A DNA stretch of 64,000 nt from Oegoconia quadripuncta (taxonomy: Eukaryota; Arthropoda; Insecta; Lepidoptera; Autostichidae). The notes under the pieces are model-generated. The model was not told the origin of the DNA. It saw nothing but the letters and a program-made list of their open reading frames with translations, and did no database searches. The stretch lies in contig OX438759.1 in assembly GCA_949316235.1 (NCBI GenBank), forward strand, positions 18,600,618 to 18,664,617, read 5' to 3'. The position numbers and the translations under genes were made by a program. Below, piece after piece: positions 1 through 15,400 of the stretch. Within the stretch, counting starts at the first letter, position 1. Each line of letters begins with the position of its first letter.

Positions 1-285
1 ATTAAGTTAAGTATACGCAGCGTTGATTTCTAAAAGTAACCGTTTTGTAAAAGTTTCGGCGAATCTAAGAAATGATTATGGGATGCACATGAAAAGAGCT
101 CTGTTAATTTTTTTTTATTATGTGATTTAGCCCAGAAATTAAAAATATTTCATGTGAAACCTTGAAATAATATACCATTTTCCAAATAACAAACACATTT
201 GGATATAGTTTTGAAAATCGCAGGAATTGGTACATAATATGATTAACGAAGAAAAAAAACTCCAATTTCATAGGTAAAGACCCAA
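1..285 (-). mobile_element. mariner-like MITE, truncated by window edge
   Basis: This matches the full copies at 13004-13406 and 59759-60181 and ends with the terminal repeat read as TTGGGTCTTTACCTATG. The other end lies beyond position 1. A 71-codon open frame here is repeated in the other copies and has no recognisable transposase motif. Confidence 0.75.
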
Positions 286-347
286 TTTTAAGCTGTGGGC
301 GAAACCAGACAGGAGTCAATTTAAAAAATTCCTTGATTTCTACTCAC

Positions 348-478
348 GTCGTGGAACCAAAGCAGTCGATGAGTTTTCGGGTTAGCTTTGACAGTGCACT
401 CGAAGTAAACGTCATCGCCTTCCTTGATCTCATCGGGATTCAGGTTGGACCCCATCTTGAGATCGACTACTGGAACAT
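348..478 (-). CDS. side-like exon: first half of Ig4
   Basis: This 131-bp exon follows a TATTACAG acceptor and ends at CACGAC|GTGAGT in phase 0. It reads [20 protein letters not shown], then [20 protein letters not shown]. It carries the first Ig4 cysteine and tryptophan; the other half of Ig4 must lie beyond the left edge of the window. Confidence 0.92.
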
Positions 479-3400
479 CTGTAATAAAAAGTATTATATT
501 AGTGATATTAGAAAGAAAATAGTTTATTCACTACTTAATACACATAACAATAATTGCATTACAATTAACATTATTAGAAATCACATTGTTAAGAACTCTT
601 AAAAATTAACAAATAACAACTAGGCTATGATTTTATTTTTTTATTTATATTATGCACAACGGGTTGGTACTTGACCTCAATCACACCTGATGTTAAGTGA
701 AGATGAGGTCGAAGCTGGAAGCGTACTGACCCGGAAACCCCAACACATTTGGGGGACTGGAAATCTTCTCTGACAGCCGGAACACAACAATGCTATTAAC
801 ATTGCTGTTTGGCAGCAGATTTAGATAAGATGGTGATAGCTAGCCAGGCGGATATCTAAAATGCCCTACCACCAACCAAACCGAGTACTACATGTACTCC
901 GCTGGGCGTCGAACCCGCGACCTCCGAATCGTAATCCCAATATTGTTTTCATTGAGCCACGGAGGCGGTTAAAAATTTGCATAAATATTGCTATGTGTGC
1001 CGTAGTAGTGAATGGGTAACGACTCAGCATAATGCTTCGCTCAATCCATCAAAGAGGAAACGCCGTAGCTACTTTTTATAGTCTGTGCTATAGATCTGTC
1101 GGTTAGGTCGTTGCTTACGTTTTCAATTTCCAACTCATGTAATATTTTTTAATTGCTTTAACACTTTATTGTATATAAGCATGATGATGATGAGAAGTAT
1201 AGACATTTTGCAAAAAAAAAAATACAGGACAATATTAAAAATATACAAAAGGCGAACTTAACTCTTCTAGCAAACTTCAGTAAGGAGAGAAAGATCTTTG
1301 TTCAAAACAGCCATATAAATCATTCTTAATCGTCGTGGGTGACATTCCTATACGTCTCCAGATCAAAATTACCTTCTAAATTACTTAATAATTAGTACCA
1401 TACCCAATAATTTCTTTGAAATACATCTTATTTCAGTGGAATATTTAGTTCTAATAACAAATTGGATGGAGCTTTGAGATCAAAGAAATTATTAAGACAA
1501 ATTGAAATAACTTTCTCGGAACTTAAATCAAGAGGTCAACAGAAGATTTATTTGGAACGTGATATTAATCTTAAAAAGACGAAGCTGTAGCTTCTATGGA
1601 GTACACTGGATAATATATCAACCACAAACCTTACTCACTAATTCCGATATAAAGGAAATTCCAATTTCTATATTTGCGCAAACATATACGCACATATATA
1701 CACATATTTGGTTGGTCGTAGGGCATTTTAAATGTCCGCCTGGCTAGCTACCACCGTCTTATCTAAATCTGCCGCCAAACAGCAATGTCAATAGCATTGT
1801 TGTGTTCCGGTTGTCAGAGATTAGATAGCCAGTCCCCCAAATAGGATGGGGTTTTTCCGGGTTAGTACGCTTCCACCTTCGGCCTCATCTTCACTTAACA
1901 TCAAGTGTGATTGAGGTCAAGTGCTAACCCGTTGTACATAAAAAAACACTTACACAAGCCACATAAGTTACACACACCCCTCACACTCACACATACACAC
2001 TCTAATCAAAGTTTATGGACACATTACTACCTCACAATGAGAGAGATACTCCAGAGGGCAAGAGGCTGGTGATCTGTCAGACAGGTTTCTTATAGTACGA
2101 ACACCAGTCTGCCACTAAAAGTAGGTATATATATATCTCATAATTTAAGCACTTATTATTGAGCAATGTACCTACTTATACTCTGTGAGAGAAAATGAAA
2201 ACTTATGTATTTGTATTTCCACTTACGGAGACATGTCTTATGGCTCCACACGTCTCCCACAGTGGGTCACAACTTCAATTAGCTAGTGTCAACACTGAAA
2301 ATATTTTTATTTTGCAAAAGAGGGCAGTCTGCGCAATATATAATTTGCGTCGATATGACTCTCTTCGGGACAGGTTCAAAGAAATTAATATTTTAACTGT
2401 TCCTTTACAATTTATTTAGGAGAATATTATGTACGTACGAAAAAATATTTCTGCATTACCAAAAAATAGAGATAAGCATAACTTAAAATTGAGATATAAG
2501 GACAAATTAGCCACCCCTATATTCAGACTGAGCAAAGTTAATACATCATTTATGGGACACTGTATACGCTTTTATAACCTTAGAATTTCATTAATCTAAA
2601 TAAAAAACAATTTAAGAACCATGTCAAAACAACATTAACAAAAAAAGGTTATTACAAAATTAGTGACTAACTGAATGACAAAAACGCTTGGTATACTTCG
2701 CCCAGCTACCAAAAATTATAAAATTGTATTAGTTGTTTACTTTTATATATAAAAAAATCAGAAAAGAAAATGATCCTGTGGGTTTCTTGCGCCGCTTCTT
2801 TTCCCACAGATGATTTCCCTTTCCGAAGCGGTAGTAGCTTGGACATACTGACTGACCGAAAAATGCTTAGCCCAATTTTTATTTCCAATAGGTTTAAATT
2901 GACATTCAACAAATGATATCATGTATGTTACATTGAAATAAATGCTGAAGGTAAGGTAGACGGCGACTGTGTTAATGGTACCAGATATTTAAAATGAAGC
3001 CAAACATAACAGAGTTCTAACTAATTATATGCTCAAGATTAATAAATCTTTATTATTAATGAAACAAAGATGATTTTCAATAACACACAACAGGTTGCCG
3101 ACGAACTTGGATAATTAAAACTTGCCTAATTAAAATCTGAGATAAGCCTAAGCGAGAGTGGTATCTCAGAAGGGAAGTTTGATAACTTAGCTTCATGATA
3201 AACCTTTGACAAATAACCAAGTTTTGACACCTCTAACTTATACACACATAACTTCACGACATAAATCCCAAAAGGGGTGGCCAGAGATATCCCAAAAATA
3301 CGCGATTGGGTGTTCCAAATATTAAAAGTTTACTTAAACACCTCCGTGACTCAATGTAAACAACATTGGGTTTACGATTCGGAGGTCACGAATTCGATTC

Positions 3401-6400
3401 CCAGCGGGGTACATGTTTAAAAACTCAGCTTGGTTGGTGGTAGGGCATTACAAATGTCCGCCTGGCTAGCTACCACCATCTTATCTAAATCTGCCGCCAA
3501 GCAGCAATGTTAATGGCATTGTTGTGTTCCGGTTGTCAGAGATAAGATAGCCAGTCCCGCAAATGTGTTGGGGTTTCCGGGTCAGTACGCTTCCACCTTC
3601 AACCTCATCTTCACTTAACATCAAAACATAACCTAGTACCAGTGATCTTACTCTGTATTCACTTACAATGAACATTGAGGCGCCATTTTTCCTCAATCGC
3701 CGAGTCAGGTATATGCTTGTTCTCTGATCTACATGTAAGGTACTTCCCGTCATCTTCCATACTTGGCACCAAGCTTAGAACGCTGAGGGTTTCGTTGTTT
3801 TCGGCGAACTGAAACAAAAATCAAGTGTACATTTACGATGGAGGTGAGTCCTGCTGTTTGGAATAAGATAGCCACCCTCCTAAATAAGTTGGGGTTTCTT
3901 GGTTATTATAAAATTAGTGACTACATGAATGACAAAAACGCTTGATTCAAAAATTATAAAATTGTATTAGTTATATACTTTATTTAAAAAAAAAGGACAA
4001 CAATGATCCTGTGGGTTTCTTGCGCCGCTTCTTTTCCCACAGATGATTTCCCTTTCCAAAGCGGTGGTAGCTTGGACATACCGCCTGACAGATAAACTTT
4101 TTTTATTTCCAGTAGATTTAATTTTGACATTCAACAAATGATATCATGTATCTTACGTTGAAATAAATGCTTGATGTTTGATGTTTGTTTGAAGCCCGTT
4201 TCCACCTACAAGCCTCTACAGGTGAGATTGAGATCAAGCGCTAACCCGTTCTACATAAAAAAAACTGGCCACGCGCCTTGTAAGGTTCCTTAGGTACCCG
4301 TCATATTATGTGGATTTACAAGGGAAAGGAAGAATTTGTTACATAATAAATAATTATCAATGGAAAGAAATTTTTAGAAGTATATTTGAGCCGCTTCTTT
4401 TATCACAGACGATTTCCCTTTCCGAAGCGGCAGTAACTTGGACATACCGATTGACAGATAAATGCAATAAACCCTTATATTTCCAGTAGATTTCTTTTGA
4501 CATTCAACGAATGATATCATGTATCTTTCGTTGAAATAATGCTTGAAGTTTGAAGTTTGATTTTGAATGTTACTCGTTAACTAGTAAAACATGCTGTGTC
4601 GTTTCAGGAAGTCAAAGAAAAGGCGGAATGTAGAAAAGTGTGGAAAGGACTCCACCGACTAGAGTATAATATAGCTCTTAAATATAAGAGAACTTGTTAA
4701 GCATTACCGCGATAGTTTTCCTATTAACGTTGTTATATGTACTTGTAGACGACAATCACAAATTATAAATAATAATATCACACCTCAATATAATGTATGT
4801 AAAAGCAGTTACATCAACTACTCGGAACACCCGCTAGTTGAGTGACATCGAATTGTAAGCCATTAAAAAATGAATCAGACTGTATAATCATGCGTACTCT
4901 GTCTGACTCGTACTCTCACTAGTTGGAGTACTTACCATGTATATAAATATAAGTCGAAACCTGAAAATATAATCAGTTGTGTGTGAAAAGTGTCTACGAG
5001 TTTTCTTCCTGCAAAGTGAACCCCGCTCCTGAAAATCCTACAGTACTAGTAATAGATAGATCAGCGCAGAGGGAGGCCTTGAATTCATCTACTCATTCGA
5101 GGAATTTCGCAGCTTTGAACTGATAATAATTTAGATAGATAGATAAAGCATTTATTTACGCCACTGCGTTCACACAACTACACAGTTTTTAAATTACAAA
5201 GAAATATACATATAAGTAAAAGTAGAGAATAGAAAATACAAAGAGCGAGTGTGTGCCGCAGTACAACAAACACATCACTCAAAGAGCGAAACACTGGTTT
5301 TCAGTTACAACCCCTACAAGTACGAGTGCATAAAAGTACTCGCATGTTCCCGTTTACGTGTACATTTGTAGTCAATCGTGAGTGAAAAGTGTCCGTTGTT
5401 GATACAGCTAGTGTTGAGTAGTAATTATGATAATGATGTGACAAAAGGAAAAATAGAAGTGCATAAGAATTCCACAACAGGTAACGCTTTAGAATTCCAA
5501 TTTTTTGTTTTTCCGATTCCAATTTCTGACTCGGTACTCTAAAAGTTTATGCCAAATTCAAAATATACAGAAATGCACGCCTGAGCCCATCGCAGTAAGC
5601 ATGAAAAGTTTTTCTGTAAAGTCCCTAAATCGCCTTTTACAACTCCAACGGAAAAAGACAGGTTGTTTCAATTAAACGGAAGATATTTTAAAGTATTCTT
5701 TAGTTAAACGTACGTTTAATACGTATTTGATAAAATTTAAATTGTTAGAGTTGAAAGATATTTATTTAAACGAAACATCAAATCATATAATATTACACAT
5801 ATATATTAGTCTAACGTGTTTTAGACATTCAATTCCTGATATTATAACTAAATAAATATCTTTGCACAAACACACAGCGCCATTTAGGTCCACAGTAAGC
5901 ATCTAGACTTGTGTTATGGATACCAGATGGTTGATAAACTACACAAATACTTTTTTTTTGTAAATAAATACATGTATAAATGAAAAACATCCATAACTCG
6001 GGAAGACACATGTCTGTAATCATCATACAAACATATGCCCCTGGCGGGATTCGAACCCGCGACCTCGGGTCGTCAAGATATTATATGACAATTAAAGATG
6101 TACACGTCATTCACCAATCTGTACAAAAGCATCTTAGGTGGTAAGTTGAAGCCAATCTAAAAAATATTGTGACCATTAGATGGGGTACGTTAGTAGGTAC
6201 AATTAGTTATTATGTGATGGGGGTAATTTTAAAGTAAAGATATAATTATTAAGTCTACCGCGAAAAACGTGAAAGTTACATTATTTTCCAATTTAAGTTA
6301 CGGATGCATTAAGTCTAATTGTAAACAGACTTATTTCACCCAGGTGATTTACTCTGGGTGCATTAAGTCTAATAAACCGATTGTCTTTGCAGCAGATAAA

Positions 6401-9400
6401 CCTGAAGGCAAGATGAAAATGACATGCGTATAAAAATTAAACAAAATCATACAATCATAAAACCGCCGCCGTCGCGGGTTCCATCCCCAGCGGCGTACAT
6501 GTTTAAGTACTTGGATTGGTTGGTGGTAGGGCATAGTAAATGTCCGCCTGGCTAGCTACCACCATTTTATCTAAATCTGCCCCCAAGCAGCAATGTTAAT
6601 AGCAATGTTGTGTACCGGTTGTCAGAGATAAGATAGCCAGTCCCCCAAATGTGTTGGGGTTTCCGGGTCTGTACGCTTCCACCTTCGACCTCATCTTCAC
6701 TTAACATCAGGTGTGATTGAGGTGAGGTAAAAACCCGTCGTGCATAGAAAAAAAAAATTGAAAACGACAAGCGTAAAAAAATAAACAAAATCATACAACC
6801 AAAACGAAACTCCCCAGCGCAAATAATCCGAACTCTAATGACCACTATAATGCGAACATCAGAACAATAAGCGTCACAAGTCATTATGCGGAACCACGAA
6901 AAAAGAGAAACTGAAAAGAATCTATTAATTAAAACACAATGGAAACTGCGGTGAATGGGACAAAAGTCTGGATAATGTGAAAGGAAATGCTCCTTTCCGA
7001 TGTAGCGAAGCGGTGAATTGTGAACTATATGTATATTTTAGAGCAAAAATTGCCAGTGAAAATGAAACAGCATTTCAAAATTGTCTAAGAAGCTTTTCCG
7101 GTACTTCTTATAAAACACGAAAACTAAACAAGTGTTTCATTAAAATGCGAGGATCCTTTTAATTTCCAGACGACTTATGAAAACGAAATATTTCATGTCG
7201 AATAAAGACAAAAAAAGGGAGCGTCGGTGGCTCAGTGAACTTAGGAGGTCCAGGTTCGATCCTCAGGTAGGGCATGTAACCTGACGACCGATTGGTGTAG
7301 TGGATAGTGACCCTGTCAGCGAAACCAATGGTTGCGGGTTCGAATCCCGCGACGGGTAAATGTTTGTGTGATGAATATGAACATTTATCCCTGAGTCATG
7401 GATGTTTATATAAATATTTATGTATGTTTATCCGTTATCTAGTATCCATAGTACAAGCTTTGCTTAGTTTGGGACCAGATGATTGGTGTAAGGGTCCGAA
7501 ATATTTATTTATTTATTATTTATTATTATTATTATTATAAACCTCATATTTTTCTAGTACACTTTTACGAAAATAATATATTAAATTTACAGACATTTAG
7601 TTACACTGTGACTGACATTCTGTGATATTAAAGTCTTAAAATTAAGGTACCTACCTACTCACTGTCAAATGTATGTAAATAAAATATGATAATGAATTTG
7701 CATTAAATAAAACAAAGTAAAGACGAGTCCGAGAGCGCCGGTGGCTCAGCGGTTAAGACGCGGTCCCCCAATTTGGGAGGTTCGGGTTCGATTACTAGGC
7801 AGGCCAGTTATCAATGACTTTTTAAATTTAATTTAATTACTTATGTGCATTTATCCGACTGTTCTTGAACGGTGAAGGAAAACATCGTGAGGAAACCTGC
7901 ATGCCTGAGAAATAACAATTTTAAGGCAGGTGAAATCCCCAACCCGCATTGGGTCAGCGTGGTGGACTATGGCCCATACTCCCTCAATATGAGAGAAGGT
8001 CTATATCCCAGCAGTGGGATGTTTACGGACTGATGATGATGAAACAAGAAACGCAAGTGACAATTCATACTTAAAACATATAAAGTGATAATTAAGGACA
8101 TTATAAGATGAGGTAACTAAAAGCTCAGATGCTTTAAATCTAAATTAAATAAGTAGGATATATTGTAAAACAAAGCTTGACATAATAAATAGATATTTGT
8201 TCGACTATACTCACCGAAATATACCTATGTCTTTTTGGAAAAATACAATCCAATACAATACAATATATATTATATGCAAGTATATATTTATTTGTTAAAA
8301 AGATACAGGCATTCCTCATTTATTTCATAATTAAAACTCATGCACGTATTTTACTTAATATTAAATAAGTATTTAATCTATTATATTTCAAGTGTTATTA
8401 TTATAGTCTTTTGATTTTAAGTTGATAATTCACACTTTTTTCTCAGTGCACGTATGTATGTCTATCCTATCGAACCTGTTTTCCTTCACATTTGCAGGGT
8501 CTTGCTGGAAGAAATCTCTTTTTAGAGATAAGCTAGTGCCTTTTGTACATCCTGTATCTAGTATGTATTTGACTTTTATGTGTACTCGTGTGCAATAAAT
8601 TATAAATAATAATACAATACAATACACTTTATTGCACAAAAGGAGAATATACATTTTTCAAAGCACAATACTGAAAAGAGTACATTTAGGCGGCATTATC
8701 ACTAAGAGCGAATCTTTGCAAAATATGAAATGAAATGAGATGAGATGAGATGAGATGAGATGATATGATATATGATATGATATGATATGATATGATATGA
8801 TATGATATGATATGATATGATATGATATGATATGATATGATATGATATGATATGATATGATATGAGATGAAATGAAATGAAATGCAATGAATTGAAATTG
8901 TATTTGTATTGTATTGTAAAAAAAAGATATACATAATTTTGGGATGATCTCTGGATCTGGCTTCTTCAGGCTATACACTACATACTATAACTATAATAAA
9001 AATAGATCTATGACAAAGGGCATTTAGATGCGTTGCCAATAATTGATTGTGCTCAAATATTGCTTATTAGAAATAAAGGTATGAGTAATTTTAACAGTAA
9101 CAATAATAATTTCCAATTGACTCATAATATAACAATAACTGATTATAGAGATGTCATTAAAACTAAATGTCATAACTACTGGTATTTGAAGTTATACCAT
9201 ACAAACACCGTAATTAGTAACAGGGAGAGGGAACTTTCAGTTAATTTGTGATAGTTCTGCTAAAAAGGTTCCGCACCTTGAAAACCGCAAGGTGGCATGC
9301 CACTCAACGTTTTCAATGTTGCCCTTTCATAAAACTACCAAGTGCGGGGACACCCATAAATTTTTTATCATCAAATCTATTGGGATCTCGTGTTTTATCA

Positions 9401-12400
9401 TCGGCTTAATGGTTCCTACACCACGTGAGAATTTGGTCAAATGCAACTCCAGAAAATAACATAAAAGGTAAAGACCCGAGAGATTTATGTGCGATAAACC
9501 TGCTTCGCCAGCGCAGAATAACTTTATCGCGGAAATTTGTTTATCCCGCGGGAACTACTCACTTCATCGGCATAAACAATATCGTATGTCTCTATCCAGG
9601 ATACATTCTACCTATATACCAAATTTTATCCAAATCCGTCCATCCGTTTCGCCGTGGTGGAGCGTAATATTTATAATATTAGTTAGATTGTATTATTAGA
9701 AAGAAAGAAAGAAAGAAAAATTTATTTAAACCCATCTCATGACACAAACAATCAGGTACAAATATTACACAGTCGAGACACAGTCAAAAAATAACATTCT
9801 GTTTGCCATCTAATTGTTGGTGTCGCAAGGTGGAGTCAAAAAGGTCTCCAGCATGGGTTGTAGCCGTTCACTACAACGCTGGTTTTCAGTGGAGCCTCTA
9901 AATGACGCACGGACACTGGTCAACAAATGTACATACAAATAACAATTACAATTAATAGGAGTAATCAGCAAGATGCGATGAGAGGATACATACGTGTATA
10001 CATCTCTTTCTCTCAATAATAAAATGATCTCCTTAAGAATAATACACCCCATTATATAAACAAACCTACATGTTACAGAACCTAACATGGTAGGTTTGTT
10101 TATATAATGTTCCTACCTACCTAATCTAACCTGTGTTCTTTCTATCATCTCATTAATATTCATACAAACATGATTTTAAAAGATAACCTAAGCCACTCTT
10201 TTCGTTTCATTTTCATAAAAAGTTCTACAATATCCCATACGTTATTCTGGCAAGTTTAAAGTGTATATAGCATAAAATTCTAACACAATATCAACCATCG
10301 TGTCTCTACAAATTTCACATATTGTTTCTTCATTTGCAATGAATCGAGCTATGTTATTTTTCAATTTAAATTTCTCGCCGCAATTGTAAGGTTACAGTTG
10401 TTCGGGGTGCATACTCGTCGGTCGCTCCTCACATATTCACTGCCGATCGTCGATTGTTTTCTAACCATTCTCTCCACTCGTTCACAGTTCGAGTGCTAGT
10501 TTCTACTCTATTATTAGTTTTAAATGAACAGCGAAGTTCTTTCTTATTCATTCTATCTCAGCTCTACAGCGTATGCAGTCCATAAAATTAGACAAATGTC
10601 GGACGTAAATACTGCAAGATTAGTATATTTTAGTTATTTCCATAGCCTGATGTCTTACGGTATCTTGCTGTGGGGAAATGCCGCGGATATAAATACAATC
10701 TTTGTTTTACAAAAACGAGCCGTTCGCGCAATTTTTCAATTGAGACCTGCAGTGTCACTAAGAGACAGGTTTAAAGAGTATAATATTCTAACCTTTTCGT
10801 CACAGTACATTTTTGAAAATCTAATATAATATGTCAAAAAAAATATAGCATCATTTAGGAAAAATAGTGATAAACATGATGTCAATACAAGAAATAAAGA
10901 TAAACTTGCAGGTCACATAAGTCGCCTCCACAAAGTCAGTAATTCATTCAAAGGGTTATGTATACGCTTTTTCAATAAAGTTCCTGTTGATATACAAAAT
11001 CTTCCTTTCAATAAATTTAAAGATACTATAAAACAAAAACTTATTAAGAAAGCATATTATAAAATATCAGATTATTTAGATGATAAACAATCATGGGCAT
11101 AACCAGCCCGTTCGCATAACCAGGCTATTTCACAATTAATAATGAAATATAAAATAATAATTTTGTAATATAAAAACCTTTTTTTAAAAGCAGTAGCTTT
11201 AAAAATGTAAAATCTGACTATTTTAAGTGTACCCTGTGTACCTACAAAATAAAGCATTTTTTGATTTGATTTGATTCTGATTTATTGCTCAACTTACCCG
11301 ACTTACTTAATTTAATTTATAATCACATTACCTATCTATAATTATTTTATCGCACCTATATATTATGTGCGTAATGTTTCCTAACCCAAAGGTTGCCTGG
11401 AAGGTCTCGCTATTAGTGATAAGGCCGCCAAATCGTACTGTTCCCTTTTTTGTTTATCCTTGTCTTATGTTTGTTATTGTAGTGCAATAAAGAATATTTT
11501 GTTTGTTGTGTTAGTTTGCTTTGAATACTACCGAGGAGTCCCACGCAATGGTGCTCTCCTCTCGTTAGCGCAGTATGCAATAATGTAGGAAATATCCGCT
11601 TTACATAATAATCCTCCTAGTCATTTAATGAAATGGCCAATTCAACGATCTGCCTGCGACATGTATAACTCCAGTCTTTGGCCGAATATACTCAGTAATG
11701 CGTGATACGATTTGACTTTTATCCACCTCCGTGGCTCAATGTAAAAAACAATACGTTTCGGAGGTCGCGGGTTCGATCTCCAGCGGAGTACATATTCCCG
11801 TCAAATAGCAATGTTAATAGAATTGTTGAGTTCCGGTTGTCAGAGATAAGATAGCGAGTCCCTCAAATAATATGGGGTACGCTTCCACCTTCGGCCTCAT
11901 CTTCACTTAACATCAGGTGTGATTGAAGTCAAATACTAACCCGATGTGCATAAAAAAAAACAAATAAAAAAACTGCACACGAAAAACCTAAGAGCTAATT
12001 TGTAAATAATTCCTAAATAGTCGATGGGGGTTATTTTACAGAATTAACGATTATAAAAAAAAATTGAGGCCGTTATTATCTGTAAGGGCAAAGGATTTCC
12101 GCCTTTGTCCTACGAATCGCTAAATCGCACATACTGGTATTCTCATCACACTATAAATGAACATGCGGTATATTATTTACAGCATAGTATAATATACCCT
12201 ATACCACTGAGAATTTTGCAGTCAAATCATACTTTGGAATAAAATATTTATTAAAAACTACTTACGTTCTTTGCCATCCTCTTCAGTTGTCTATTGTTCT
12301 TCCACCACGTGACATAAGCCTCCGGTCGAGAGCCCGTCGTCCTACACTCAATCTCGTACCGCTTATCAGCTGACACTTGCTTCTCCTTGTTTAATATATT

Positions 12401-15400
12401 CACCGATATCGGTTTCACTGCAAACAATAAATTTCATATAATATTCTTGGAAGTTATTATGAGAAAGAATGAAGAAAGAAAATGTATTTATTGCCAACAA
12501 ATACAGAAATTTTCGTAGGTATTTTGCATAATTAAATGTATTTGTGTCAAAGGATTGGGCGTCAGCATTTGCTTCCAATATGTCGTATGGCAATTGACAG
12601 CGCTGGTTTTCAGCGCAACCCCTCTCTCACTTAGGTTTTCAAAATAAAACAACACAGTCAGGCGCGTTCCCACATACACTTATGTGTGAGAAAAAAAAAA
12701 CAGGAAAAAAAGAGAAAAAACCTGCTGTTACCTACTTGCGAGTGTGATAACAAAAAAAAAGATCTTAAAAATAAAAATTCATATGTGAATGTTGGGAGAG
12801 AGGGAGTTGACTGTTGGTCGATTACCTGGCTGATTCTATCTCCAGGGTTTCTACGTAAAGTCAGTCCACACTACATTCGGTGTTCTGAAAAGGAAACTAT
12901 TAACACGCCACAGTTTGGTGTTGGTTACCGCAAAAAGTTCCGCTTTCCGAAAAGTACGAAGGACCATAAATGTGTACGGTAACATAAATATTGAAAACAA
13001 ATATTGGGTCTTTACCTATGAAATTGGAGTTTTTTTTCTTCGTTAATCATATGTACCGATTCCTGCGATTTTCGAAGCTATATCCAAATTTGTTTTTTAT
13101 TTGGAAAATGGAATATTATTTCAAGGTTTCACATGAAACATTTTTTAATTTCTGGGCTAAATCACATAATAAAAAAAAAATTTTAACAGAGCTCTTTTCA
13201 TGTGCTTCCCTTAATCATTTCTTAGATTCGTTGAAACTTTTATAAAGCGGTTACTTTTAAAAATTAACGCTATGCCATAATACACACAAACTTTAACTAA
13301 ATTTGGATTAGCCGTTCCCAAAAAAAAATCAAAAATGTTTGTATGGAGAAAACGGTCTCAATGAAATTCTTCATACAAAACGCCAATTTCATAGGTATGG
13401 ACCTAATATCAAATCAGTTTGTGAAACTAATTTAAATATAATTGATGTGTGTACACGCGGGAAAATGGTGATTATACGGAGATTATGATATTCACATAAT
13501 TGCTGAGTTGGTCGCGTGTCACATACTAATAAAGTCTAAGTCAAAGTCAAATTGCAAATGTTATTCTTAAATTGTTGCACATGTGGGTAGATAGAGATGT
13601 GCGATGCGAATGTGGGTACTACCACAATCAAATCAGGGACGTCTTAAAGAAAGGCCAAGTCAAGAATACCCTCAACCGACAAGGTGTTTCATTCAACTTT
13701 ACGAGAGTGAATGAAGTAAAAGAGATAGTAATTAGAATCCTGTGGTCTCTGTCTACCCCTACAGGTTTTGCATGTATATATACAACCGGGAATTGAATCC
13801 GGAGCATCGCGTCCATTTCCACCATAATACAAAATCCCACAAGTTACAATTATCATAAGTTTTAAAAGTGATTTAGAGCTATTTTAGATTGTTGCGCAAG
13901 CTTTACAAAGAGAATTTTATCCATCAAAGGTTAACAAGGGAAAAGGGGATGCTCAGCTTCACAATCTAAATAATTTATTATAAGAAAATATCAATAGATG
14001 TCTAAAAATAATAAATTCTACAAAATGTTAGACAGCTACGAGGATTACGCGATATCCTCGCTGGCATTGTACTTTTTCTTTGTTCGTATATTTTTATATC
14101 TTTCCAAAAATAAAAGCCTACCTTTCTGTAGAAAAATAAAGATCAATTTGGTTGTCAGAATATTAGGAATTTCTGGAATTTAGCATCCTGCTGGATCAAA
14201 CACCTTTTTGTGATTCCGTTGCCGTGAAGCTGCAAGAGATATCCTAAACCTGGTCCCTGTATACGGTTTCCATCTATTCAATCAAATATTGTGGCAGAAA
14301 GCAATGAAAACTCCTTAAAGATCCTTTTAGTTATTAGGTTAAAGATCTCATGCCTAACCTACCATTACCGGCACGCGACAATATAATTTGGTCACGAAAT
14401 TAATGTATTAAATCGAAATTTAACAGCTAGTTTGGCGAAACAAAATAGATAATAGATAAACAAAAAACAAAACAAGATAGACAGATTCTGTGGAATGACG
14501 TGCCATGAGACTCATAGGTGATAGTTCGATGACTGCTAAATTGCAGAGCCTTGAACACCGTCGCAAAGTCGCCTGTCTCTCAGTTTTTTACAGGATGCAT
14601 TTCGGGGAGTGTGCGTTGGAATTACATAATCTTATTCCACCGTCACCCTTCCATCTTCGGTCCACTAGGCGTAGGGAGAGATTCCACCCGCATATAGTTA
14701 ACATACCGAACATTCGCACTAAGAAGTTCGATTCTTCATTCATCATCCGAACAGCCAAGGTATGGAACTCCCTTCCGGCGTCAGTCTTTCCTGAATCCTA
14801 CAACCTTGGGATCTTCAAGAGCAGAGTGAATAGGCATTTATTGGGATCGCGTGCTTCATCTTCGACCGCATCGTCAGTTTCCATCAGGTGAGATTGTGTT
14901 CAAACGCGAATCCAATCATAAAAAAAAATGTAATAAAGACTTTTAAAAAGTACGAAGGCAATACAGCGCTATGAGTTTTAAAATGTTGTGGGACAGTAGT
15001 TGAAAGAACATCATCTGTAAAACTGCCTTATGGGAACAAATAACAAATTCTGCGTGACAAATAAACATTATCTTTCTCTATAAGTACTTAAAACCCAAAA
15101 AAACTACCCCAAAAAGACTACTTCTACAACACTCTTCAAAATTCTTCTTCAAAATTCACAAACCATTCGCAAGAATCTTTGGATTTTTACTATAATATTA
15201 ATACCCATTCTATGACACTTTGGGGGTCAAGGCGAATCTAACGACACCTGCCACTTAAAAGTCGATCAAGCCATTTAGGTTACAGAAAGTAGCATAGAAT
15301 CTATTATATATCCATATAAAACATAATATCGCAATCTACTCGTACCATCAACCACATAGCCCATAAATTCCTAATAAGACGGCATCTGTCAACACATCAG

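Noticed and set aside
104..319. Small frames [10 protein letters not shown]... at 104-319, 12991-13245 and 59961-60167
   Set aside because: They lie within copies of one MITE and contain no transposase motif; not annotated as genes.
333..602. Plus-strand 89-codon frame
   Set aside because: It is the antisense shadow of the Ig4 exon, which has proper splice sites and family motifs.
7305..7360. tRNA-like heads with B boxes (also 32640, 36290, 61450, 35700 and others)
   Set aside because: All are attached to SINE bodies and lack a full cloverleaf; not functional tRNA genes.
8658..8978. Minus-strand frames of up to 106 codons rich in SYHI
   Set aside because: They are translations of the pentanucleotide microsatellite.
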